Assembly (NCBI RefSeq): GCF_024586455.1
Contig: NC_065919.1
Coordinates: 18,842,017-18,906,016, forward strand
Length of the DNA stretch: 64,000 bases
Reading direction: 5' to 3'
Origin: Bactrocera neohumeralis
Taxonomy: Eukaryota; Arthropoda; Insecta; Diptera; Tephritidae
Shown: positions 10,612-25,600 of the stretch, piece by piece
Layout of the letters: every line of letters begins with the position of its first letter
How positions within the stretch are numbered: the stretch's first letter is position 1
Notes under the pieces: generated by a model
Database searches by the model: none
Seen by the model: the letters and a program-made list of their open reading frames with translations, nothing else
Told to the model about the DNA's origin: nothing
Translations under genes and position numbers: made by a program

Positions 10612-13600
10612 CTGTGGAAAAATACCAAATGTTAGTCATTGAGGGAGAGATAGAGTGAGGGGGAGTGAAACAAACGTAATGTTAAACATAACTGTTTTAA
10701 TTAGTGGCTCATACGTGAATATTAAAATGAGTTCACCAAATATTGAGTAGAATGTAATTAGCTCGAATGCTAAAATAATACATTTTGCATTTTCAATTTA
10801 AATACGAATTTTACATGGAGGCATATCAACTGAGTTACGAATTTGTATTATGAATATTTTCTATTTATAAAATTTTATTAAAATGAACAATACATAATAA
10901 TTAAGCTTTATGATATGAGTATATTTTAACATTAAGGTGCAACACTTCAATCAAAAATTTTTTTTTCTCCTTCTTCTCCTTAAAGCAAGCATGCCTATTC
11001 GACAATGCCCAGTAGAAATAAGAGTTCATTGTGCCAAGATGAACCTTGCTAAGGACAAGTACTTCGGATGATCTTCTGCATTCTACTCTAGGCCAAAAAG
11101 ATATTGCAGTCGCACAGGAGTCATCAGTTCCTCTCCTCAAACGTGAGATAAATGATCATCTTTCTGAAAGAGGATGCACGGCGTAGTAGTACGTCTAACG
11201 CAACTTTAACAGCAACCACTTCTGCCTGAAAAAAACTGCAGTGATTTAGTAGCCTGAAGCTAAGATTGACGATGAGCTCTTTACAGAAAACTCCCCCTAC
11301 AACCTACTGTTCCAACTTCGACCCGTTCGTGAAAAATCTCATTGCGCCTCTTCCCCACGACTTCTCGCCATGCATATACCGCTCGTCGATATGTGAGCAG
11401 AAAAAAAGCAACCACGAGTGTCCTCTGCGACGCAATGTCGAAGGCTTCTCGATGTCCAAAAATGTGCATACAGCAAATTCATTGCGGGGTTCGCTCCAGC
11501 CATGGCACTACATCGTGCAAAGCAATGTCGACCGAGTATAATGGAGCTCGGTATTTGTGTCGTCTATAGTATATGTCGGGGTGAATTAAATTTGTAATAC
11601 TATATATACAGTATCCGACAAAACTATGTGTGCCCCACCATTTTTTTTACTACTCTTTGAATATTTTTTTCAAGTGTTCAATAATTAAACAGAAAGTGCA
11701 TATGCTATTAGTACATACTGCAAGTTAGCAAAGAATAACAGTATGATATTTACCGTTAGCTTTTGTTTCGTTTGCAGCATAAAGACTTTTTGATAATCAC
11801 TCGAGCTTTGCACAAAAGTACCTATTTATTGCGAGGCAATATATGTTCCTAGTGTTTCTGTGTGTAAAAACTTTTTATAAATATCTGTAAATAAACTTGA
11901 GAAAGGTACAGTTTCTTCATTTTAATCTCAGTAAGGTATTTTACTCAATACTTATACGATTTTATTAGTGAAATGCGAAAATCTTATTAATTATTTAAAT
12001 GGACTGAGGTGCGGTAAAATCGCAAAAAATAATGCAGGAGCAAGGCCACAATCTAAAATTTGATGAACAAATTATTAGAAAATTGGTGGACAAGAGCATG
12101 TGCCAAAATTAGGCCGTCCAAATGTAATCACTGCTCGCGAAGACACTAAAATAATCAGAGAATATAAGAAAGACGCGATTGTTTCAGTCCGATTTATTTA
12201 GCAGAGCCTTCAAATTAATGTTTTTGAGCGAATAGTTAAGCGGAAAATCGGAGAATATGTTTATTCCAACCGTCACAAAATCGAAAGCCTTTCATCAGCA
12301 AAAAGAACTTGAAGGCGTAACTAGAATTCGCTCATACACTGACCGACAAATTTGGCATAAGATTTGTTAGAAAAGCGAAAATCATTATAGGTAGTATATG
12401 GGGATTGGGTTAGTATTAACCCGATTTTATCTAAGAACTATTACACCACATACTAAAAAAATATTCACTAGGTTTCATTAAGGTACCTCACATGCAATCA
12501 CCAATCATATGGAGCAAAGTTGGCCGGATATTTCTGATAAATCCTGATATTAGTTATTTATTGGGGCTAGGCCAAGTTTTCACCCAGTTTTGATACAAAG
12601 TTATGAATATAATACGCTCTTTCAATTTCATTGAGACAATTCGCATATTGGCTGATATAAGTGGTATAAAGTCGGTCGAAGCTTTGAAATTCTTAATATT
12701 AGGTATATGGAGCCTGAGGGATGAACAGGCCCGATTAAACTCATTTTTGATACACAGAGATACTATTAAAAGGAAAGGAACATCTCTGTATTTAAATTGT
12801 ATATCCCACACATGATAATTTCGGTCAAAAGTCAACTTAAGATAATAGGGTCCACATATTCGGTACCTTGAAGCTTGAAAAATTTTGGTTGGACTTGGCG
12901 TCATAAGGTGGCATACTTTAAAGGAGTTATTAGTGGAAAGTTGTATCTCGTTATGTTAATTGCTTCTTGATTTGTGTGCTGAACATTGAACGTTTCAAGT
13001 GGAATTTAAAATTGTGCTATTTGGGAAGTGGAATTGATTATAGTTCGATTCGTCCATTTTCGCCCTGAGACATAGGAATGTGACAAGACTATTACGTACT
13101 AAATTTAGTCGAAATCGGTCGGTGGTCCCGAGATATGTGATTCCATCTAAAAGTGGGCGGTGCTACGGCATCGTTGAATTTTTACAGCGGCTCGTATTAA
13201 GCTCTCTCATACCATTTTGGACATATTTAGTTATTGACTTATCGTCCTTTTTCATCTGTTTAGAGTTTTTAGTAGTTTAAATTCCATATGGTTTACTTAA
13301 TTTCACTCCGTTTATTTCTCCCTTCCACCGTCCATCGAATTTTTTTCCCACCGCATTTGTTTTCTTTTACACATGCGGTCACTTGTATAGTCATGCCTTC
13401 GCTGGTAAAATTATTGTCGCTGTGAACTGCTATGTCTGTGCATCTGTGTATAATACATATTTGTAAGAAATATTGTCAATAAAGCTTTTCGTAAAAAAAT
13501 GCTTTCTTTTTTATTTAACGATTGTGGCAGGATTATGTTGTATGCCGCAAGTGTTTTACGATTATTATCGTTGTGAGTTAATGGCATGGAAAATTGGTTT

Positions 13601-16600
13601 CAATTGAAATTATATTAAGCACGTCCAACAAACTACTCTGACTCCACTTCAATCTAAGGAGCCTACGGACGTTGGCTGATTTTCATTGTGCTTCACATAC
13701 ATACATATATATACACACACATATACCCAATAGTGCAATATATGTATGTAGCACGAGGTGGACTAAAGTGTTGTATATGTATGTGTGTGCTTGGGTACAA
13801 AAACAATACATATACATATGTACACACAGAAGCGTATGCATATCGAAATCAAATTGTTTGGGCAATTAAAATGAAATGCACTTTCCCGAGACTAATAAAA
13901 TACTAATGGATACAGGTCCATTATTTCCACGCTACGAAAGTGGCGCAATTGATGAGTACATTTGTGTTGGTATTTATATGCTAAATAAACATTAATAACA
14001 GACAGTAACAGCAATAAAATACTCTAGAGTTCCAGCTAAGTAATTTAATTCATTTTACTAAATTAGCAGGAAATTACCCCAAGCCAATTAGACTGAGGTA
14101 CAGTGCTGACTTAAAGTACCCGCAGTGTGAAAGCTCAAAGCCGAGCCGAGCCGAGCGCATTTTCTCATCTGCGCAACACCCACATTTACGGACGGGTCGG
14201 CTTTGACCGCCGATTTAGCGGACATCCTTAAGCTTCAAAATGAAATGATCTTCAAACTTTATGCCGACTAGAGTAATGGATTGTGCTGAGAAATCGTGTG
14301 GCTCAGCGGAGTTCATGGCATGTCTCGCAAACTATATATATAGGGAGGTAGGTTCAGGTTAGAAAGCCTCTTGCCCAGTTCATCTCCTCACCTACAAACA
14401 ACCGATTAATGGAGAGTAAGTGGCGTAAGTTCTATAATTATCTGCCGAGGAGACGACCCCTATTAGAAAGAACTTTTTAATGTAGGTTGGAATACAACCT
14501 CGAACCTAAACCCTTGAGCCTTACTTACACGGCGAAGATCAAAGTTGATTCAGACATAAATACGATTTTTGCTTCACATTCACACATAGCCGTATTTTCG
14601 CGAATATTTCAGGTAACTGTAGAAATTCTGACAAAGGAATTATTCCGTTCTGTATAAATACTGTCGATAGGATTAGAAGGCAAGGCATAGAGATCCGTCA
14701 ATTAAAACTGGACTCCAGATCAAAATAGGAAGCTACTAGTAACGGAATAATGTCTGTGCTTTCTAATGATGTGGACTGCAAGTGAACTGGAACTTATACT
14801 AAGTAGCATTCTCCGTCCAGATAAACTCGCGAAGAGAATGCTTGCCCATCTATTTTAAAGAAAGAATTGAAATCAATGACCATCAAACGCGTTTGATAAA
14901 GGGACCCAAAACGAAAGATCTTAGATCCAGATTTTCACAAGAAAATTTTGCAGTCGTATTTGGAGTGCTGATAATGCACAAGACATTATTGAGAGGCCGT
15001 TACATTATTGAAAACTTCCTTCTTGGTGAGCTCTACGGAAAGGGGAAATCATTGGTCCATATTTTTAAAATATGAGACGGATATAATTTTACAGTTAATG
15101 GACTATATAGAACAATAATTCATGATGTTGCTGTCGACGATCTTTGATTCCAACAAAACGACGCTAAATTCTATACAACCAACGAAACAATAAATTATTT
15201 GAAGATAACTTTTGGTGAGCGATTATCTCATATAGTAGACCAGATGGTCCATCCGTTGAGTCCAATTTTGGATGACTCATTCGAACATTTTGACTGGTAA
15301 CTGGCGAATAACACCCGTAATATTTTGTTCCAAAGGCATTAATCGAAGACTTTACATATCCCCCCAGAAAAAAGTCTTCAGTTGTTGCGCAAGCTGTATT
15401 TTGTACGCTTACTATTTAAGATATCGACGTACAAGTAAAATGCGCCATTCATACGTCAGTCCGAGTTTCTGCGAACGGTGCCGTATCGACTTTCCACAGT
15501 CTTCGTGTATATTTTCTTCACAACGTGTTGAACGTGGTCTATTCAGCCGAATATTATTCAATAATGAATACTAGGTCTCAAGATCGGTGATGGTGTTGCG
15601 AATAGTACGCTCAGTAGGCCATTTATATTGACTGAAAGTTGAGAGAAGCGCGCGTAACACATTCTTTGCAGAACGCGAATTTTCGTAATAAAGTTGAGCG
15701 ATTTGTAAATGTTGTTCAGATGTAAGTTTTTCCACGACGAAATGAGAAACAATACTGAACAAACATAACATGACAGCTGGACACAACTTGCGTATAAACT
15801 GTCGAAAAAAAGCTATTGAAAAAGGTACCTCTTCTTGGATCACCCGTTAGTACATACTACTTTTCACCCCGCTCAAAGAACATCTCGGCGCAACGCATAG
15901 ACAATGTGTAACTCTTAAATAGCTCTTCGTTTAGAGAAGACGATATCATAGATCAATCATAATATATTCCTAAATATTATATAAAACTCTTTAAAGTACA
16001 TACATATATGGATGCTTCCAGTACTGTCATGATCCACATATAAATGAAACACTATTACTATTTACACTTCTCACTCTCTCTCCCCGTTATGAAGTTATTT
16101 CTCGATTTAAAGTCAAACAAACATAACAAACAAGCTTATGTACATTTATATTGAAGCTCACCTGGATTTTCAGCTCGAAAGCGTACGACTGCATATCCGC
16201 GACTCGGTATCGATACGGTATCCTTAAATGGTGGCCTTGTGTTGTTGCTGTTGTGTGCCAACAAATTGTTGTTGACTTTCAATCGTTTGGCAGTTGAAAC
16301 AGACATTGGCATTCCAGTAGAATCACGTCCCAAGGCAGTAACGATAAAACGATGGCCGTGCAAATGAAATGGATGATGCAAGCGACCGACCACTACAAAG
16401 CAGTTGAGCAACGGTAACGGTGTTAGTTTATTAAAGGTGGTCCATATTGTGGTTTGTCTGTTATTTTTATGTTTTTGTATGAAAATTGCGCTTCTCCAAA
16501 GGAAACAGCGACAAATATTATAAGCGGAATGCAAGTATCTGAGTTGCAGAGCAACATTACGAAATGATGGACAAATAATTATTGTCAAATAATTGATTGA

Positions 16601-19600
16601 TTGATAGAAATGGCAGGTGGGCAGGGCTGACTCTTTCTCAGGAGGGCCGACTCATGAAATGCTTTCTGACTTCTCACCTCCGCCTTCCATAAAAAATTTA
16701 GGAAGATCACGGAGTACCCAGAAAAAACTGGTATAGCACTCATTATTGGGGCAGAGGCTAATTCTCATCGTACAGTCTAGAGTAGATCGAACAGTAATGC
16801 TAAAGGCATGGCTCTGTTCGCGAAATCCAAAAACCTACTCACTATATATGGTTAACGCCACTTAGCACGTAAGGCTGAATGAAATGATTCCACTCTTTAT
16901 CTACTGCTTTGGGAAACCACAATTATGTGGTACACCGACGGCTCGAAAACGTAAGAGGGAATCGGTGCTGAAGTCGCAGGACCACGCACCAACGTTTCTA
17001 TATATATATGGAATATTTTTCAAGTATATTTCAAGCAGAGATCTTTGCTTGTTGGTGCGTAGAGGTAAACTTCCAACGTAACTTACACAAAGAACGTATA
17101 ACCATACTTAGCGATAGTCAAGTGGCACTTAAGCAATCTCAGTCTACGAGATCAAAGCGCTACTGGTGCATGAATGTAGAGAATGGCTCAATAGTCTACC
17201 GGAACGTAATCAAGTGCACCTTATCTGGGTGTCCGGTCACAAAGGTATCGCTGGGAATGAACTGGTTGATGAGCTCGCCCGCCCCGAAATTTCCACTTAC
17301 ATGGTAAGTGATGAATTCTTCATGGTATGGGCAACAACTTCAAAGAATGCGCCATCACAAGATGCTGATGTGTGGTTACAACTGCAGCAAGTTTAAATAT
17401 GTTAACAACCTCCCCAGGGAAAAACTCAGGCAAATTGTCGCATTCTACACCGGCCTCTGTAAGCTCAAGAAGCATTTACATAATATGGGCTTATATTCTT
17501 GTGAAAATTGTAGGTTCTGCGACAAGGAGCCTGAAACTCCAGAATAACTGCTAACTGACTATCTGTATATTGGAATTTATCAATATTCTGGGGCACAAAA
17601 GAACTTAGGTCACGGTGCAATCCTTATCTACTTATCTTAACTTATCTAACATTCCTCCGTTTATTAATAATATAATAGTAGAAGGAAAGTCTTTGAAATA
17701 ATCATATGCAAAAGAAGTGCGGAAGGCCTAGTATCGGATTGGCAGGTCTCTTTAGAGCACTCCTTCGCCGACCACAGGCACATCGACTTCAAAGTTAATA
17801 TTTGGGATCTAGAGTTACCGATAAATGAGAATAGTTCCGAAACAGACTGGAAAAAATATGTGAACCAACTGGGCCGCTTCAGAGATACACTCTCAGTGTC
17901 CGAATCGATAAGTACCGTTTCAGATAGAGACTCAGACCACACTCAGCTTTTGAAGCAGCATACCCCGCCGAAGGCCGAGTTCCAGCACAGGCAAACCATG
18001 GACTAAAGGAGAACCAAAAAACCTCCTATACAGTCTCACCGATTGATGGTTTTGAATGGTCCGTTGCAGTGTCACTTCTCACTTTGGAACAAAAAGAAGC
18101 TGTTCTAACCAGTATACGTATCTTCCTCATAATGGTAGAAATATTAAAAGGAATGGCGCAATTTGAATATTTATAATATTCCTTACCACTTTGGCAGGTG
18201 TTAAAATTATAGAGCTGTGATTAACAACGTTTTGTGCTCGGAATGAAAAGTGGTGGTATTAGAACTTAAAACGAGATTTTAACACTATGTTCGGTAATCG
18301 CGTTATCTTGGTGATATCAGTCAGTTACATTAAAGCTCTTATTTGATGTGGTTAATCCTTTCTTGGAGTACTAGTGAGAGATACAAAAATATTGGAACTT
18401 ATACAAAAATTTCGAAACTTGGACTGAGGGCATAGAAAACTTCAATGAGAACCACATCCTACAAGAAGTCGATGAGGTATCAAAAGATTTCAATTAAAAA
18501 AAAATGTGTTCCACCATATGAACCACCCTTTCTATGTAATAAAAAAAAATATATATAAAAAATAATATAGTGCAAAAACAAAAATACAGAAATTAGGAAC
18601 ATATTTGGAAAGTAAATGGTTAATGTAACACAACAACTACAACAGCACATACAAATGTACTATCATCATACCCTTTTGCATTTTGAGCTTTAGTGGGCAA
18701 TTAAAAGTGAAAATTAAATACGCTGACCTTATTTTGCAGTTATAACTACATGTAAGTACATATGAAGGTATTGGTCCCCAGTTACTTACATTCCGTTTCA
18801 TCGACTAATATCAGTTCGACCACACTACCGTGCCGGACGAGTAGCCGATGCACACACGGACACAGGCGATTACCACGACAATGAGCCGGACGTTCAAGTT
18901 CAGTGCAAAATTGTGTATCGTTCATAGCCTCGGGTTGCGTTAGCGGTGGATAACTTGGAAAGACGAAACTTAAATTGTTGATAGCGCCCACAATAGTTAG
19001 ATTGTTCTGCAGATCTGAAAAAAGTTGATTAGAATTAACGATATGAAATGGGAGATTGGGGCAAGGACATACTCGCGAAATGATAGTAGTTGCCATTTTT
19101 GAAGATTTCACTATTTGGCACTGGAAAATTGTGAAATGCAAGGAAGAACTGGTGATCCGGTGTGGCAGTGCGCAGTATTTCGTCCTGTTCTAGTGACTCC
19201 AATTCGCTAATGCAGTGATTGTCACTGGCGCCACAGCTGCCATTGGGATGATTGAGGAACTGGTGAGCAGCCGTTAATTAGAAGGGGAGTGAAAAACAAA
19301 GCTTAGGTAAGATTTTTAACTTTATAAGCTACTTTGTTGATAGCAGATATCATGATCATGAGTTTCATTGAGTTTAATTAAGTATTTTTGGGTATGTATC
19401 GATTATAAATCAAACTTGTAAATCTTCAAGCGGTCGCGTGACTTCTGTTCGATCGCATTCAATATACAAGTAATTTCGCTGATAATAATAAAAATACTCA
19501 TCGCATGCATATCATATTCTAAGTATCTTGTCCTCGTTTCATAACCTTTCCCTTACTCCTGGTGAAGAAGTTCGGGAGCGCAAGATTTTAGTCATTATTT

Positions 19601-22600
19601 CGCTGAACCTCTGAGAACCTTTAATATATTGCGTTATATAATATCCAATTAGTTGAAATTGAAGTGGAGCACGGAGTCATGTGTAGAAGTTCACGCAAAT
19701 AAGGAAAATGCTCTGAGCGCCATCCATTTGGTAGTGCCCAGAAACGGTTCTTTTACATCTGGCTCAAGAAGCTCACGACTTCCGGTCTTACGTATCCTAT
19801 GGCTAGCCAAAGAACATCCGCTTTAAGGCGAGCTAAAGTGACAAGGCGAACCATCCCTTGGTATGTGATTCGAGAGAGTCTCCGTCGCCATGTACTGACA
19901 TTCACACCGGTGGATGTACGTCTAGCCACATTCCGCATCACCAAAGATGTTTTCTATGAGCGCTTGGAGCGCACCAATGAGAGGTGCTCCCGCTTTGATG
20001 CCAAAATCGTGCTTGGCGACTTTAACGTACGAAGGGCAAAGAACATTTTTGGCACAACAGTCGGTAAATTCAGCCTTCATGGTATAAATACCCAAATGGG
20101 TTGAGACTGATCAATTTCTTCGGGGCCCAAAATATGGTTATCTGTAGTACTAGATTACAGCATAGAAAAATTCATTAAGTTACCTCGCTGTCTCCTCCAA
20201 CCATATCGATCATGTTGTGATATCCGGAAGACACGTCTCCAGTGTTTTAGACGAGCGTACGCTCCGAGGTCCTAACATTGTCTCGGACTACTATTTTGTT
20301 GGAGCCAAGATACGCACCCGCCTCTGTGCAGCAAAAAACTCACGTCAACAAACACAAGGAAGGTTCGACGTCGGAAAGCTGCAATCACAACAGACAACTG
20401 AACGATTTTCTACTCGGCTTGCACTCCTGCTCTATGAGAGGACTCGTTAACAAAGGGAAGGGAACTGTGGGACGGTGTTTCTTTACGTACAGCTGCAACC
20501 GAAATCATTAGTTTTCGGAAAATGCAAAAGAAGACCACTACACGTGCGGGATGGGATAGATACCGAGAGTTGAAGAGGGAAGTGAGACGCATTTGCAGAC
20601 AAAAAAAGAGAGAGACCGAAATGCGTGAGTACGAAGAGCTTGAACAGCTGGCCGACAGGGGTAATGCTCGAAAATTCTATCAAAAGATGCGGCTACTAAT
20701 AGAAGGTTTCAAGACCGGAGCATACTCTTGTAGTGGTGATGTCTTGACTGATGCTCAGACTATACTAAAATAATGGAGGGAACACTTCTCGAGCCTGCTG
20801 AATTTCAGTGAAAGTATAACACCAGGAGCAGGCGAATGCGATTCCCCAATCGATGACAATGGAGCAGACGTTTCCTTGCTCGACCACGAAGAAGTTCGAA
20901 TAGCAATTACCTGCCTAAAGACAACAAGGTGGTGGAGGCCGCTTTGCCGGCCGAGCTAATCAAATACGGCGGCGAAGAACTGATAAGGAGCATGCATCAG
21001 TTTCTTTGCAGAGTATGGTCGGACGAAAGCATAGCCAACGATTGGAATTTATGTGTGCTCTGCCCAATCCACAAACAGGGAGAGCACACAATCAACGCCG
21101 ACTACTGTGGGATAAGCCTCGTCAACATCGCATATAAGATTCTATTGAGCGTATTGTGTGAAAGAATAAATCCCATCGTCAACAAAATGATTGGACCTTA
21201 ACGGTGTGGCTTTAAGACTGGAAAATCAACAACTGACCAGATATTCACCATGCGCCAAGTCTTGGAAAAGACCCGTGAAAAGACTTTCTTTCAAAATTCT
21301 ACTTATATATGACTATATAAAATAGTCTACTCACCACCCCCGATACGTAGGTTTCATTATATAGCGGCATCGGTGGTAATGGGCGTTCCTCATTAGAGTC
21401 TACAATAACCTCATTACTCACATAGCGTAGCAGAGCAAAGGACTCGGTTGGCAAAATGGCACAAACACCCATACCACGTACACGAATCCAGTAATCACCC
21501 TCAGTATTATTAGTGAATACAACGAAATCGTAACGCTCACCGGCATTTGAGATGATAGTATCGAAGGGTACGGCTTCAAATCGTAAGAATCGGAAGCAAT
21601 GATGCTCATGTTGTGACGTTCGATCTGGAAATGTAATGGAATGCAATTAAATATTATAAAGCACTGTATTAAAGAGATTATTTTTAAAGGCTTCAGGTAG
21701 CCCAGCGTCTTTTGTAAAATCCGCAGAAAAGAAATTTCCTCTAAACAAGTGCCTCAAAACCGACAGTAGTTATTAAATACCTGCAATTGAAACGGACACG
21801 AGTGACTAATCGAATTTATAAGTCTGAAACGATAGCGTTTTCCCGGTAAAACATAATAAATCATTGGTGGCACCACAGTTGGCACACGTACACCCTCTTT
21901 GGTATAATATATACCACGACCATTGATCAGCACAGAATCTGGAAATATGCCAGCTGAAGAAGGCTCTCCTGGAAAATATTGTTCGCCATATGTATGCATC
22001 CAGTCGGCTATGAGTATATAGTGCTCAGGTAAATCGAAGTCATAGGTGTCTTTGCTGAGCATAGCAGCGGGCTCATCGCGCACAATGAGGGCGCCATACT
22101 GACCATTGACCTTGTGGTGACCTGAAAAAGGAGAAAGAGTAAAACAGTAAATAAGAAATATGGAATTGAGGAATGTATTATCTTAAATGCGAAAAGCAGC
22201 TCTTCTACAAAATGGCTTATGTAACTACTTGGACCTACTTCTTAATATCTGATGGAATCCAAACTTTTGTTCTAGTAACGGAATACATTGTATCGGGTCT
22301 TCACAAGCGTAAAGCTGGCAGATATGTTATTCAGGCTCTTCCATCTTTTTTCCATACATTCTTTTCTTAATGAAAGCCTAAGTTTTAAGTCGTATAAAGA
22401 AGTCGACCTTCTTTCGAATTCGTGTAAGACAAAAGTCAACAGTCAAAGGTACAATAAAAGTTTTCGGAAATTTTGTTGATTTTATAGTCAATCCGACATC
22501 TTTTGACAATGGTTTTAGTGTTTACCATCACATTATTCTGAGGCTTCAGTATCAAAGGTCTAAACGGCTGCACTTTTTATTCTTCTTCATATAAGAATTT

Positions 22601-25600
22601 AAAGTATAGAGACTTACTTTAAGATCGCCATCGAAAATCTCCATTGACTCTTTAAACCTTTCATACCTTCTACAAATAATAACAGGTTGATGGAAAAAAC
22701 AAATATTTGCCAGTATTTTTCTGCCCTTGCGAAATGTCAAAATGTGCCTGACATATTCACCTTTTGTATTACCGTTTGTAAGCATCAAAATTGCAAAATG
22801 AAAACCGGACGTAATGGTGTAAAATTGCCGCGTTGATGCAAGATAAAACTGCAGCGTTGGCTTCTACACAGTAAACTTTACATTCAAGCAGAAAAAAATG
22901 GGAAAACAAGAAATAAAAACTCACCTGAGTGCGAGTGGTAGAAATGCGTACCCGCTTCGGTGGCCCAAAAATGGTAACGGAACGAGTTGGCAAAATGTAT
23001 GGGGCATTGTGTGACAAAGGGTACACCATCCGACCAGGGGGTCGCAACCATATGCTGACCATGCCAGTGTATAGCAGCTGCGGTACCAAGGGCTTGGTTA
23101 GCCACATCCACTATAATCAAATCGCCGCGACACACCTGAATGGCTGGACCGGGTAGTTGCCGGTTAATGCTCATTACACCCTTCTCATAACCATCGGCCA
23201 AGATGCATTGTGGTGTATAGCAATCGGCGATGATGCCGAGCGCGCAACGGCCACAAGCGCTGTGTGTGCGAGAGAAGATGCGGAGTAGTGTGGGAGGGAG
23301 CAAGTGAGTGTATGCGAAAAAATTATTATGTCATGAAAGTGTAAAGTAGGGTGTACTGTTGGACTGAGAATAGAGGTGACAGTTGGTGCAGTAAAAGCGA
23401 TTGAAATGGAAAATGTTAAATGTAGGACAGTCCAATGTTGAATGTTTAGGGTGTAAAACAAGTGCTGGGGAGCGGACTTAAATAGAATGTCGGTATGTCG
23501 TCAGTTGAATTGCATGTTATGAGGTGCAATGGTGAAATGAAAGCTGTTGATGAGTGGAACGAAAATGCGTTTATGATCAGCAGGGCAGAAGGCATGCAGG
23601 CACGGTTGATAAGCCAGTGAACTGAATATAATATTGTTCCCCCTAAAATGTTATTTATCAGGAGTCTCTTTCGAAGTATGAAGTCCCTCAAAGCTATGGT
23701 AATTAAACAAGTCAGTAAAGAGATTCAAACTTAACGATGCAACCTCTTCGTAAATATCTTGCTATATAAATACCGTTTAAGGTTTCTTTAGCAAGCAATG
23801 TCAATTACTTTTTCAGTTTCTAAATAGTAAACAACAACACAAAAAATCATCGATTCTTCTACATAAATGAAGAAGAAGTGCAGACGGAATACAAAGAGCT
23901 CATTAATAGTAAAAATACCAACAACATCAATTCTACATAAAAGAAGATAAAGCGTTCCTTTACACCGAAGGTGAGCTTACTGAGCATAATAAACTTCTCT
24001 CCGAGCATTTTCTGCTGGAGTGCTTTCGTAGATATCATCCCTGCATTCACCTGCTTGTAGTCGAACCGCCTCCCTGTAACATCAAGTGGTCCTTCCTCAA
24101 CCACTTCGACGACATTAAACAATAAGCCGACCAGACTTTGGACGCAACAAACTTCAGACATTCACTGAACACCATTTATAGTGCTGCCATAAACACCTTC
24201 ACAGACTTCCGTCTCAGTGAATGGCGTATTTGGAGTCAAACCACTACTCACTGCAGACGAAGAGCTCGAGTTGTCGCGAGAAACGAGAGTAACCCTTGCG
24301 CAACTTCGTTCTGGATACCGTAGCAGGTTAAGCTCCTACTTATCCAGAATCAACTCTGACTTATCAAATATATGTCGAGCGTGCAATGAGTCCTCGCATG
24401 ACACTAGCAACCTCTTTGTATGTCCTGCTAACCCTACACACCTGACTCCTTTCGCCTTATGGTCCAAATCCGTCGAAGCAGACCCTTTCTTAGGCCTACC
24501 ATTGGATTACCCCAATGACAACTTATCTGAACCTTACAATCCTAACCGGGACAAGATAACTGTTACATCAGGAACTACCCTACGCATCTGACATCCTTCA
24601 CCCTATGGTCCGACCCCATTGAAATAGCAAGTTTCCTGGATATACCGTTGGATGACCTCGATGACATGATCTGAACCTTACTGTTATAATGGGAACTCGA
24701 TAACCGTTATAACAAAAAACAAAAAACAACCGAAGGTGACCTCTAGAAGTACCATCTGATGCCTAAGGTAGATATATATGTAAATGGCTTAGAAAAAAGG
24801 TAGATTGAACTCACATCATGCGGAAATCTAATACTTTTCCTTGGAAGAACTTTTAGACATCATTTTTAGCACGAAATCTGTGTTCCATTCAAAGCCCGAA
24901 TATGAAGTTGACCATCAAAATTCGGTACGTATTGACACTGGATAAGGCGGCTTTATGCTTTTGTTAGAAAAAAAGAAGATAGTATGTAGATAGAAAGAGG
25001 AACGTCTGTTTCGAAGGTGAAAATTTAGTTGCTTTATGCTTGGCATATCCCTCTCGAGAAAAAAGGCTAGGCAATGATTTAAGGTTCTCCAATATAACGA
25101 ATAAGTATTGGATCTTGAAACATGCCTTCAAAAATGTATTAATATACTCGTGACTTATAAATAGCTGATATCTGGACCTCTTTGTTTCATCAGATGACTG
25201 ACGTAGCAGTCTCATTTATATTGTACAGGCTTATTTCGATACGCAAAGCGAAAGAAAAATATTTGTAGAAAAATAAAGACAAGATGGGGTCATCTTGTCA
25301 CTTTCTCCTCTATTACCCGGTTTTTGCCACACTGAGATGGAAATATATTGGTAGACACACCTTGAGCGAACCTGCGAAGTAGCTGGCATTGATATCACTA
25401 GATCCTCATAAAGTAGTTAATAAATTTGTGATACACCCAAAACACTTGCCAATCTATCAGGATTTGGTGGTCCCTTTTGAGTAGTTTATCAGTCACATAA
25501 AGGACGAACATCTGCCAAAGTGAGATAAGTCACTTAGGATCAAGCCAACAGCCTCACCTAACTCAATCTAAATTTATCAAGAGGGATGAAATATTGTTTC

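Noticed and set aside
13672..13906. Three open frames rich in Tyr, Ile, His and Thr
   Set aside because: They are translations of a CATA/TACA microsatellite.
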